Positions 54,166-63,400 of a DNA stretch of 64,000 bases are shown piece after piece. The stretch spans positions 310,001 through 374,000 of the forward strand of contig NZ_FZPD01000001.1 of assembly GCF_900188325.1 (NCBI RefSeq), given 5' to 3'. The DNA is from Ekhidna lutea. Lineage in GTDB: Bacteria; Bacteroidota; Bacteroidia; Cytophagales; Cyclobacteriaceae. Position numbers and translations under genes: made by a program. How positions within the stretch are numbered: position 1 is the stretch's first letter; every line of letters starts with the position of its first letter. The notes under the pieces were generated by a model, which saw nothing but the letters and a program-made list of their open reading frames with translations, was not told the DNA's origin and made no database searches.

Positions 54166-54810
54166 ATGACCAAGAAGGAGCGGTACGAAGCATTCGTCAA
54201 ATACTTTTCAGAATCTTATCCCCAACCGGAAACCGAGTTGCAATACTCCAATCCGTTTGAGCTACTTGTTGCAGTCGTGCTTAGCGCACAGTGCACAGAC
54301 GCAAGGATCAATAAAGTTACGCCTGCTCTGTTCCGTGATTTTCCAACTCCAGAGTATATGGCCTCCAGCCACTTTGATGAGTTGTTCCCTTATATCCGCA
54401 GCGTGTCCTATCCGAACAATAAGACGAAGCACCTCCTTGCATTAAGTAAGAAGCTTGTGGAGGAATTCAACTCAGAAATTCCCACAACGATCAAAGAGCT
54501 GACTTCTCTTCAAGGAGTTGGACGGAAGACAGCCAATGTAATAGTGTCTGTACTGTACAATCAGCCAGCGATGGCTGTGGACACGCATGTGTTTAGAGTA
54601 TCAAAAAGATTGGGGTTAGTTACCCAAACAGCCAAAACTCCTCTGGAGGTTGAAAGGCAGCTTGTAAAACATATTCCTGAAGAGTACATCTCACGAGCGC
54701 ATCACTGGCTGATCTTGCATGGCAGATATGTCTGTCTGGCCAGAAAACCTCAATGTGAAAAGTGTGAGATTATTCACTTCTGTAAGTACTTTGAGAAGAA
54801 CAAACTCTAA
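54166..54810 (+). CDS. nth: Endonuclease III
   Basis: A 214-residue DNA glycosylase/AP lyase that removes oxidised pyrimidines. The helix-hairpin-helix LQGVGRKTANVIVSVL includes the catalytic Lys, the catalytic Asp is in AVDTHVFRVSKRLGL, and the C-terminal iron-sulfur motif is canonical C-x6-C-x2-C-x5-C (CLARKPQCEKCEIIHFC). The start is the ATG at 54166, just after the repeat element. Its stop overlaps the stop of the convergent barrel gene by four bases (CTAA). Confidence 0.96.
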   Translation: MTKKERYEAFVKYFSESYPQPETELQYSNPFELLVAVVLSAQCTDARINKVTPALFRDFPTPEYMASSHFDELFPYIRSVSYPNNKTKHLLALSKKLVEEFNSEIPTTIKELTSLQGVGRKTANVIVSVLYNQPAMAVDTHVFRVSKRLGLVTQTAKTPLEVERQLVKHIPEEYISRAHHWLILHGRYVCLARKPQCEKCEIIHFCKYFEKNKL

Positions 54811-55325
54811 AGAAAGATCACAAAATTGAAATTAAGTTCAAATATTCCCTGATCTGAAAATTGTTCATTTAAGCTTACGTTGTATCTCATTGTAGGCTCA
54901 AAAGAAAGATTCTTATTTAGAAAAGCAGCATATCCTAGCTGAAAACCCAACCACAATGGTTCAACCTTGGATCCGGTGGTGCTTCCATTAATATCGATTT
55001 GAATAGGGGTGTTCCATTTCGTATAGTACTTAAAGCCCGTTTTGTAAGTGATATAATCGGCATCTTCAATTTTAGTATACCCAAGTCCAAACTTCAATGC
55101 AGCCCTGTCCTCTATAAAGCATCCAGCATCGGCCCCAATAGAAAAAAGTGTAATTCCTTCGGATGAAAACAGATTCAAACCGGTAGAACCTCCCTGTTTA
55201 AGGTTGTTGTTTTGAAAGGGAGACGTTCCCAATTCTAAAAGCCAGGAGCCTTTTTGGGTGACATCCTGCGCGAAAGCAAAATACGTTGTTAACGTAACGA
55301 ATAGAAGAGTTATGTTTTTTTTCAT
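54807..55325 (-). CDS. Outer-membrane beta-barrel protein
   Basis: A 172-residue protein with a signal peptide (KKNITLLFVTLTTYFAFAQ) and alternating amphipathic strands (LFSIGADAGCFIED, ALKFGLGYTKIEDAD, WLGFQLGYAAFLN) ending in a Phe-rich final strand FELNFNFVIFL, as in small outer-membrane barrels. The ligand is unknown. It is a single-gene unit, convergent with nth. Confidence 0.78.
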   Translation of the reverse strand: MKKNITLLFVTLTTYFAFAQDVTQKGSWLLELGTSPFQNNNLKQGGSTGLNLFSSEGITLFSIGADAGCFIEDRAALKFGLGYTKIEDADYITYKTGFKYYTKWNTPIQIDINGSTTGSKVEPLWLGFQLGYAAFLNKNLSFEPTMRYNVSLNEQFSDQGIFELNFNFVIFL

Positions 55326-55437
55326 ATTATTTTGGGGATCCAGAGGTCGAACTGTTCTATAGTTAAAGTAAACGAATGAATAAGACAGTTACTCGAAAAG
55401 AAAAAAATTCTTTTTAATAATCAATGATCTTTAAGGT

Positions 55438-56640
55438 GTGAAAATTCTCTACGTCCATCAATATTTCAAAACTCCCGAGGAGGGAGGTTCTATCCGATCC
55501 TACTATCTGGCTAAAGGATTAGTAGATGCTGGTCATGAGGTGACGATGATTACCGCACATAATGCCTCCTATGAAGTCAAAAAAATAGATGGTATAGAAG
55601 TACACTACTTACCTGTCCTTTACGATAATAGTTATGGCTTTTTTCAACGAATCTGGGCGTTTTATCTCTTTGTAAGGTTTGCCAGAAAGGAAGCTAAAAA
55701 ACTTTCCAAACACGACCTTGCTTATGTGATGACCACTCCTCTGACAACAGGGTTTATTGCAACCTATCTAAAAAAAGAACTAGATCTTCCATACTATTTT
55801 GAGGTAGGTGATTTGTGGCCGGAAGCGCCTGTTAAAATGGGGGTTATCAAAAACCATTTTGTAAAGAAGTGGCTCTATTCTCTCGAAAAAAGATTCTACT
55901 TTGAAGCGGATAAGGTTATCGCACTTTCTCCCGCTATTCGCAACTATATAGAGCGTGTCAGTCCACACACCAAAGTGTATGTAATACCTAATATGGCGGA
56001 TTGTTCATTTTTTGACGCAGATTATAGTGTAGGAGATTTCAGTGAAAATAACCAGTTTCAAATCACCTATTGTGGAGCGCTGGGGAAGGCAAATCAATTG
56101 GAGTATTTTATTGATGCAGCAAAGCAATCGAGAGAAGAAAATCTACCAGTGCATTTTAACATTATTGGGTATGGTTCTGAGTTGAAGCGATTGAAGTCAT
56201 TAGCAAAAAGACTAAAGAATGTCTCTTTCTATCCGCATTCCAGCAAGCAATGCGTGAAAAACCTACTAGCCAAAAGCGATGCTGTATACGTTTCTTTCAA
56301 AGATGTGAAGGTGTTGGGCACGGGTAGTCCGAATAAACTATTTGATTCTCTTGCAGCAGGTAAGCTTACCATCATCAATTTTGATGGCTGGATCAAAATC
56401 CTGATCAAAAAGAACAAATGCGGCTTCCACCACAACCCATATTCCAAAACGGAGTTTGTCCGAAAGCTAAAGGTCTTTTTGGATTCTCCTGAACTACTAG
56501 CCAAGTATCAACGAAATGGCCGAAAACTCGCAGAGCTTTACTACGACAAAGACATTCAGATCACCAAGCTTCTGAAAATCCTCAACAACGAATACAAGTT
56601 TGAGGTGACAGATTCAGAGGTGTATATCCTTACTGCCTAG
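55438..56640 (+). CDS. GT4-family glycosyltransferase (WbuB-like)
   Basis: A 400-residue GT-B-fold enzyme. The N-terminal domain starts MKILYVHQYFKTPEEGGSIR and includes the WbuB-like LPYYFEVGDLWPEAPVKMG. The C-terminal domain has QITYCGALGKANQLEYFIDAA, NIIGYGSELKRLK and GTGSPNKLFDSLAAGK for sugar-nucleotide binding. WbuB-type enzymes add amino sugars during O-antigen or capsule synthesis; the donor here is unknown. The start is a GTG at 55438 after AAGG. No other polysaccharide genes are adjacent. Confidence 0.85.
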   Translation: MKILYVHQYFKTPEEGGSIRSYYLAKGLVDAGHEVTMITAHNASYEVKKIDGIEVHYLPVLYDNSYGFFQRIWAFYLFVRFARKEAKKLSKHDLAYVMTTPLTTGFIATYLKKELDLPYYFEVGDLWPEAPVKMGVIKNHFVKKWLYSLEKRFYFEADKVIALSPAIRNYIERVSPHTKVYVIPNMADCSFFDADYSVGDFSENNQFQITYCGALGKANQLEYFIDAAKQSREENLPVHFNIIGYGSELKRLKSLAKRLKNVSFYPHSSKQCVKNLLAKSDAVYVSFKDVKVLGTGSPNKLFDSLAAGKLTIINFDGWIKILIKKNKCGFHHNPYSKTEFVRKLKVFLDSPELLAKYQRNGRKLAELYYDKDIQITKLLKILNNEYKFEVTDSEVYILTA

Positions 56641-56738
56641 GCAACTATGGTTTATCTTTAGATTATTTCCCATCTCTTTTTAGCTATATTATCCCCACTT
56701 TTGTAATCATTGTTCTAAGTGATATTTTTTCAGTGTAA

Positions 56739-57530
56739 ATGACCAAAAAGAAGAAAAAAAAAGATCCACTCAAAAGAGTAAACAATTTCATGCTGATGCT
56801 TGAAAGGAGAGGATGGATCAATCGCACACCAGCATTCATTTACGATTATAACAAAGACTACCCGGCTTTTAAACTACTGGAAGAAAACGCTGAAGCTATT
56901 AAAAAGGAGTGTTTGAAAGTTCTCGAATACAAAGAGCACATCACTGACATTGGAGGGTTAGATGGGAAAAATAAAACTAAGGGAGGAGTGCATGCGATTA
57001 AGTGGAAGACTTTTATGTTGAAGTCCGGCCGATTTATTGGGGAAAATTGTGATCAGTGCCCGGAAACAGCCAGATTACTCAGAAAAACACCCCGTGTGAA
57101 GCAAGCCTTCTTTTCAATTCTTGACCCGAATCAGTATATCAAACCGCATAAAGGATATTATCAAGGGTTTCTTCGTTATCATCTCGGACTTATTATTCCT
57201 GATAATAATCTTGACAAAAGCTGCTGGATCCGAATCAACGACGATATAGCAGAGAACAAGAAAAAGATTAGGGATGTAAGTATGGAGGGGAGTGAAAAAT
57301 ATTTTTGGAAGGAAGGAGAAGGTATTATGTTCAACGACAACTATCTTCATGAGGCGTCAAATGAATCTGATAAGATCAGGGTGGTGCTATTTATCGATGT
57401 AGTCAGAAAATTTCCATTTTGGCTCGACTGGTTCAACAGGCTCTTGTTAACACTTGCATATCAAACGAAGCAGGCACGAAATATCGCTAAAAATGCAGTT
57501 GTAAAGATTCCAGCGAAAAGCGAGACATAA
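56739..57530 (+). CDS. Aspartyl/asparaginyl beta-hydroxylase-family dioxygenase
   Basis: A 263-residue 2-oxoglutarate/Fe(II)-dependent enzyme. The conserved core is visible: IKPHKGYYQGFLRYHLGLIIP with the first iron-ligand His, then GEGIMFNDNYLHEASN with the second, and the 2-oxoglutarate-binding Arg in KIRVVLFIDVVR. The basic N-terminus and the hydrophobic C-terminal segment (WFNRLLLTLAYQ) resemble LpxO-type hydroxylases that modify lipid A acyl chains, but the substrate is not decided by sequence. It follows the glycosyltransferase by 98 bases and converges on gldB. Confidence 0.82.
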   Translation: MTKKKKKKDPLKRVNNFMLMLERRGWINRTPAFIYDYNKDYPAFKLLEENAEAIKKECLKVLEYKEHITDIGGLDGKNKTKGGVHAIKWKTFMLKSGRFIGENCDQCPETARLLRKTPRVKQAFFSILDPNQYIKPHKGYYQGFLRYHLGLIIPDNNLDKSCWIRINDDIAENKKKIRDVSMEGSEKYFWKEGEGIMFNDNYLHEASNESDKIRVVLFIDVVRKFPFWLDWFNRLLLTLAYQTKQARNIAKNAVVKIPAKSET

Positions 57531-57533
57531 ACT

Positions 57534-58511
57534 CTACCTTCCGGGTTTATAGCCTGACTTTGAAAAAATTAAATTGTAATCGGTTTCGGCCATTATTTCC
57601 TTAACCGTTGCTCCGGTATTTTGTGCATAGGCATTTATTATTTGCCAGCCAACCCATCTCCCTATACGCCCAGGACACTTATCTCCAATTTCATAGACAG
57701 TCGGCCGTTCACCTATAAATTTCTGTTTGATTTGGTGACTGGTCTCAAATAAGAGCTCATTTTCAACAAAGTTTGCCCAGATGATATTCTCATGCTCAAA
57801 AATATCACCCCATTCTTCATCGGTATATCCTATCAGAATGTTTTCTTCAGTGCATGGAAGGATTTTACTTAACAGATAATATGATTTTCCGAAATCAATC
57901 ATTTCAGCTAACATACTTTCCCCTTTGGTATTTTGAATGTATTGACTTGAAATAAACTGTAGGATGCTGGCAGCAAGATGTTCGGTTGTGTATCTCTGAA
58001 GTATATAGTTAGGAATTTGCTGTGGCTTATAGGTTGCCTCAGGACCAACAAAAAAGTCCATTCCAATCATAATATGCTCGTTTGATATAAACAGGTCATT
58101 GTATAAACCAGTGACGCATGTCTGAATCACAGGAGAAGGAGCATTAGGATAGTAAACTTTGAGTCGGCCTAAACCCTCTTCAAGTGCTTTAACAACTTTG
58201 TCAAAGTCTTCGAAGGCATTAACAGATTCCTCATATAAAGTATCAATTGAAGGGTTTTGGATCAACCCAAACATTCGTTTTGCTAAAATAGAATCCGCTG
58301 GATATTGATCTGCATGAAGAAAGAGCTGGGCAAAATCCGGGTGACTCTCTAAGAAACCTTCAACATCAGTTGCAGACTTGCTTTCAAAAAGTTCCAGCTC
58401 CAATCTCTCCGTTTTTAAAGCTATAGTTTCAGGCTCTACAGACTCTCTACATTGTTGACTAGTGCAGGAGGCTAATAAAACAATACAAATCATTAGGAGG
58501 ACTGCTCGCAT
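57534..58511 (-). CDS. gldB: Gliding motility lipoprotein GldB
   Basis: A 325-residue lipoprotein (RAVLLMICIVLLASC, acylated Cys16) needed for gliding in Flavobacterium. The GldB pattern is visible in the mid-region (LEGFLESHPDFAQLFL region, YYPNAPSPVIQTCVTGLYNDLFIS) and especially in the C-terminal CPGRIGRWVGWQIINAYAQN, which is characteristic. The ATG at 58511 is chosen: it gives the lipobox, and a -7 element lies at 58530-58537, so a longer ORF reaching 58619 cannot be the start. Other gld genes are not adjacent. Confidence 0.85.
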   Translation of the reverse strand: MRAVLLMICIVLLASCTSQQCRESVEPETIALKTERLELELFESKSATDVEGFLESHPDFAQLFLHADQYPADSILAKRMFGLIQNPSIDTLYEESVNAFEDFDKVVKALEEGLGRLKVYYPNAPSPVIQTCVTGLYNDLFISNEHIMIGMDFFVGPEATYKPQQIPNYILQRYTTEHLAASILQFISSQYIQNTKGESMLAEMIDFGKSYYLLSKILPCTEENILIGYTDEEWGDIFEHENIIWANFVENELLFETSHQIKQKFIGERPTVYEIGDKCPGRIGRWVGWQIINAYAQNTGATVKEIMAETDYNLIFSKSGYKPGR

Positions 58512-58529
58512 ACTATCTATTTTTGACGG

Positions 58530-58537
58530 CAAATGTA
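58530..58537 (-). promoter_or_regulatory. -7 promoter element of gldB
   Basis: On the minus strand this reads TACATTTG, an exact TAnnTTTG match, 18 bases upstream of the gldB ATG at 58511. It places the transcript start inside the longer upstream reading frame. Confidence 0.5.
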
Positions 58538-58610
58538 GACAGGCATTAGCTGTTTTATTCATTGAGCCAGGTTTTTGTCTCAATGTGAATCTTAATAATG
58601 AATAACAAGC

Positions 58611-59225
58611 ATGAAGCAATTTATTTTCTCACTTCTACTACTTGCATCAATTGGATCACTGGCACAGATAAAGCTAGGCTTAAAACTAGCCCCAATTGTC
58701 ACAGCAAACAGAGCTAAAAATGATGCTCAAACTGTTGAGAACGACGGGACGAAAATGAAGTTTTCCGTAGGGCTTATCGCAGATCAAGCCTTATCGGACA
58801 CCTATTACCTGAGTACCGGGTTGGTATACTTGCCCAAAAGGGCTGCCTTTCGCTCGGCGGATAATACACTAGAAGAGGAGTACAAGCTTCAATACCTTCA
58901 AATACCAGCTACGCTCAAGTTATTTACTAACGAAATGGCACCTGACTTAAAGGCATTTTTGCTCATCGGTTCAGGGCTGGAAATAAAAGTATTTGATGAG
59001 GCAGGTGATCCTTCGTATGATACAGTTGAAAGTTTCACTCCCATTGATATTCCGGTAATCCTTGGAGGTGGCGTGGAGTTTCGGGCAGGTATAAATACCA
59101 CACTGTTTGGTGGGTTTTCATATCAAAGAGGATTAGTCAATACCGTAAATGAAGCAGCTGCTGGTAATGAAGATTTGCAAATTTTAAACACCATATTTTC
59201 AATTGATTTTGGTGTGAAATTCTAA
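58611..59225 (+). CDS. Outer-membrane beta-barrel protein (PorT-like)
   Basis: A 204-residue protein with a signal peptide (KQFIFSLLLLASIGSLAQ). Barrel strands follow: IKLGLKLAPIVTANRA, MKFSVGLIADQALSDTYYLSTGLVYLPKRAAF, YLQIPATLKLFTN, PVILGGGVEFRAGINTTLFGGFSYQRGL, and a terminal FSIDFGVKF. It matches the common Bacteroidota outer-membrane barrel domain to which PorT belongs; the specific role is not known. It is divergent from gldB, with 99 bases between the starts. Confidence 0.78.
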   Translation: MKQFIFSLLLLASIGSLAQIKLGLKLAPIVTANRAKNDAQTVENDGTKMKFSVGLIADQALSDTYYLSTGLVYLPKRAAFRSADNTLEEEYKLQYLQIPATLKLFTNEMAPDLKAFLLIGSGLEIKVFDEAGDPSYDTVESFTPIDIPVILGGGVEFRAGINTTLFGGFSYQRGLVNTVNEAAAGNEDLQILNTIFSIDFGVKF

Positions 59226-59373
59226 TATTCCCACCATTATTCTGGTCTACAAGGCCTGGATGGGCTTTATTACATTTTTTACAGTATTTCATCGAATGAT
59301 CGGGAAATAAGGACTTCTTATGGGTCTTTATTAGTAAATTGATAGGAGTCTTCCCACTCAAACCACTACGATC

Positions 59374-60471
59374 ATGAAAAGATTAATAAGCCTTAGTTTC
59401 CTTCTGGTTGCATTTTTTGCTGGATTTTCTCAAAACATCTGGATTGCCGATAACAGACCAACCGCCCCCACTGGAGCGCACATTTTTGCGGACGTAACGT
59501 CTGCTATAGCAGCAGCAAGTCCTGGAGATATTATACACGTAATACCTAGTCAGTTCACCTATCCAAACTTCACTGTTACTAAGGATAGTCTCACATTTTT
59601 CGGGATAGGATATAACCCGAATAAAGAGCAGCCAAGTGTAGTATTTGTTACGAATGTCACAATTGATGTAGGTGTATTTGGAACACGTTTATCTGGAATT
59701 AACATTGCCACATTATTCATAGGAACGAGTGCAACCGGTTCTCTTGGAAATATTTTCATTGAAAATGGAGAGATTGATGAAATTGAGGGGAGCAATTGTT
59801 GTGGTCAAACAACGGTTAGCAGTATCATCATTAGAAATTGTATCCTAGGTCAAAATTTGCAAGGTTCAAATCATGTTATTAACCTCAGAGACACCTATGT
59901 AAGTAGTACTTCAGTAGTAATTACTAATAATATTATCATGGGTTCCAATACTACATCTAGTGGAGGATATGGCTCAATCAGTGTTACTGATGCTATTATT
60001 AAAAACAATTTATTCTTAGGTAATGGCTCTACAACAGATTTTGCTTTTAATGATATGCAAACCAGTACCATTTCAAACAATATCTTTTTAGGAAGACAAC
60101 CGATCACTGATGCAACTGGTGGGGATGTTGGGAATAGTACTTTTAACAATAACATAACTTTTGGAGCTGTCAATGACACGATTCCAACTGGAAATGGGAA
60201 TACTTCTAACGGAGATTTAATCAATACAGACCCGCTATTGGTTAATGTGCCAATCGTGGATGACTGGGATTTCACCTATGATCCGTCCCCGGATACAGGA
60301 TCACCTGCTATTGGTGCTGGAAACGATGGAAACGACATTGGTGTATCGGGAGGTACCATACCCTATAGCTCTACAGGTTCACCATTGCCCGTGATACAGG
60401 TTCTGAGGTTACCAGAGATTATTCAGGAAGGTACGGATACCAATGCTACCATAGAGGCAGAGGGTAATTAA
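59374..60471 (+). CDS. Secreted parallel beta-helix protein
   Basis: A 365-residue protein with a signal peptide (KRLISLSFLLVAFFAGFSQ) and a right-handed beta-helix of Asn/Ser/Ile-rich rungs (VSSIIIRNCILGQN, VVITNNIIMGSN, TDAIIKNNLFLGNG, SNNIFLGRQ). It begins with the DVTSAIAAASPGDIIHVIPS pattern found in such proteins. It ends EAEGN with no visible type IX sorting domain. It is 12 bases upstream of the giant surface-protein gene, so the pair is probably co-transcribed and jointly exported. Confidence 0.8.
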   Translation: MKRLISLSFLLVAFFAGFSQNIWIADNRPTAPTGAHIFADVTSAIAAASPGDIIHVIPSQFTYPNFTVTKDSLTFFGIGYNPNKEQPSVVFVTNVTIDVGVFGTRLSGINIATLFIGTSATGSLGNIFIENGEIDEIEGSNCCGQTTVSSIIIRNCILGQNLQGSNHVINLRDTYVSSTSVVITNNIIMGSNTTSSGGYGSISVTDAIIKNNLFLGNGSTTDFAFNDMQTSTISNNIFLGRQPITDATGGDVGNSTFNNNITFGAVNDTIPTGNGNTSNGDLINTDPLLVNVPIVDDWDFTYDPSPDTGSPAIGAGNDGNDIGVSGGTIPYSSTGSPLPVIQVLRLPEIIQEGTDTNATIEAEGN

Positions 60472-60483
60472 TCAGACACTCTT

Positions 60484-63400
60484 ATGAGATTGTCTAACTA
60501 TTTATCGAAGCTATTTATAGCCAGCCTGATGCTCTTTGCATCGCATCAGATCAACGCCCAGGATACATTGGAAATATTTGATATGGAATATTTCTTTGAT
60601 GTGGATCCGGGTTTCGGAAGCGCATCACCGATCATCATTGGTACTCCTGATTCTACAATCTCCCTGGTTGAACTGTTATCAACATCTGGCTTATCAACAG
60701 GCTTTCATACACTGGGAGTTAGGGCCAGAAATGTTGCTACCAATCCGAAGTATAATGTGTTGGATACTGGCACTCAAATCGTTCGTCCCTTTCTTATGAT
60801 AGACCCAGCTTTGCGTTCTGCCGGCCAATGGGGAATCACGGAAACACGTTTAGTATTTGTTGATCAATCTGATGCAGGTTCAATAGTAGATGTTGATCAA
60901 ATCGAGTATTTCTTTGATGTTGATCCTGGTGTAGGAAGCGCATCTCAAGTTTCCCCATTTACAGCCGGGAACAGCATTGCAATAGTGGAATCTCTGAATT
61001 CTGACACCTTGTCCTTTGGTTTTCACCTATTGGGTATGCGAGCCAGGGCTGTTGGAGGTGCGTGGGGGACTACTGAAACACGGTTGATTTTTGTTGATCA
61101 GTCTGATGCAGGAAGCATTATAAATGTTGATCAAATTGAATATTTCTTTGATGTGGATCCGGGCGTTGGAAGTGCTTCACAAGTCGCTCCATTTTCAGCG
61201 ACTAATAGTGTGTCAATTGTAGAGTCGCTTAATACAGACACTCTGTCATTTGGTTTTCATACATTAGGTATGCGTGCGCGATCAGAAGGGGGAGCCTGGG
61301 GGACTACAGAAACACGATTGATCTTTGTCGATCAAACCCAAGGTGTGATTAACGTTGATCAAATCGAGTATTTCTTTGACGCAGATCCGGGCGTAGGGAG
61401 TGCCAACCAAATCACGGGATTTTCTTCGGGCAATTCTATATCTATTGTTGAAAATTTAACCACAAATGGATTGTTGCCAGGATTTCATGTTTTGGGGATG
61501 CGGGTCAGGTCAGAGAGTGGCACCTGGGGGACTACAGAAACACGATTAATTTTTGTAGACGAAGCAGGAGCTGTGAATGATATAGTGGAGTTTGAATATT
61601 TTATTGGTACTGATCCTGGAGTTGGTAATGCCTCACCTGTTACGGTCGCTACTCCTGGTCAGCAAGTAAATGAGAATGTTATTCTGGATACGGATACAGT
61701 ATCAGTAGGTAATTATCAAATTCATTTCAGAGCCAGAAATGCAGATGGAGAATGGGGATTAACAGAGTCAAGACCACTGCAGGTGGTTGATATGGATCCT
61801 CCAACAATTACTAGTGCAGAGCCATTGCCAACAAACACCAGCCCATTGAATATGACAGTTACTTTTGGGGAGGCGGTTAATTCGTTTGACCAGACCGACA
61901 TTTCAGTTTCAAGCGGAGGGTCGGTTCAGGGCGGGTCATTCAATACGGTTAACGATTCAACCTATACTTTCTTATTGGATTTGTCCACTGAAGGGTTAAT
62001 CACGATAGATATAGCTGATAGTGCAGCTTTTGCCCAATCAGATGGCACTCCATCTCCTAATGCAAATACATTTGAAATACGCTATGATATTACCGCACCA
62101 GTAGTTACCATTGATCCGTTAACTACTGTTGATACAAGTCCAGCATTAACAGGAACGGTGGATAATGATAGTGTATCAGTTGATATTACTGTCGATGGAT
62201 CTACCTATGCTGCATCCAGTATCGCTGCAGGCGTTTGGGTCTTAAATGCAGGACTTATATCGCCCCCATTGACCAATGGTGTTTACGATTTGGTAGTGCA
62301 GGCAACAGACTCAGCCGGAAATGTAGGTACAGATGCAACCTCCAATGAGCTGACAATAGATGTGCTTGAGGTAACAGTTGATGCACTAATTACCTCTGAG
62401 AGCACCCCCGAGCTAACAGGCACGGTGACTGACACCACAGCTACAGTTGATGTTACCGTGGATGGTTCGACGTATGCTGCCATTGTGAATGGGGATAAAA
62501 CATGGCAAGTTTCAGCGGGTACGATCAACCCTGCATTAGCCACTGGAATATACGAAGTGCAGGCCGTTGCTGATAGAGGGATTGAAGGTCCCGTAAATGA
62601 TCAAACTGCAAACGAGTTAACTATTGTTGACATACTGACAATTACGATCGATTCACTTACAACATTTGATACTACCCCTGAACTAACCGGGACGGTATCG
62701 GATATTACCGCCAGTGTTGATGTAATCGTTGATGGAAACACCTACAGTGCTACGGTAAATGCAGACAGTACCTGGACTTTGCCTGATGGGACAATTAGTC
62801 CGCCTCTGATTGCGGGGACTTACGATATCATTGCATCGGCAGATCGAGGCATTGAAGGCCCGGTAGTCGATCAAACCATTGATGAGTTGACGGTAATCAT
62901 AGACATCAATGTAAGTGTAAATGTTCTTTCCACAAATAACAGAAGTCCCGAGCTGTCAGGAACGATTAGCAACCCTAGTGCCACAATTGATGTTACCGTT
63001 GATGGATCGACATACAGCGCTACAAATAATGGAGATAGTACATGGACGTTAGCTGCTGGCACTATCACCCCTGACCTAGTGGACGGGATTTATGACGTGG
63101 ATGTTTTAGCAGATTTTGCTGGTAATTCGGGCACAGATTCGACAATAAATGAGCTAAGAATTGACGGAACAGCGCCTACTGTAGCGGTTGATTTTTTGGC
63201 TACATCCATTTCCAGCCCTGAATTATCAGGAACGGTGGACGACCCGGATGCCACCGTTGATGTGAGCGTTGACGGGAATAATTATGCGGCAGTCAATAAT
63301 GGAGATAATACGTGGACCTTAGCTGCTGCAACCATTACACCGGGACTAGTAGATAGTACATATTCTGTTATTGTCACAGCAACTGATTCACTTGGAAATC

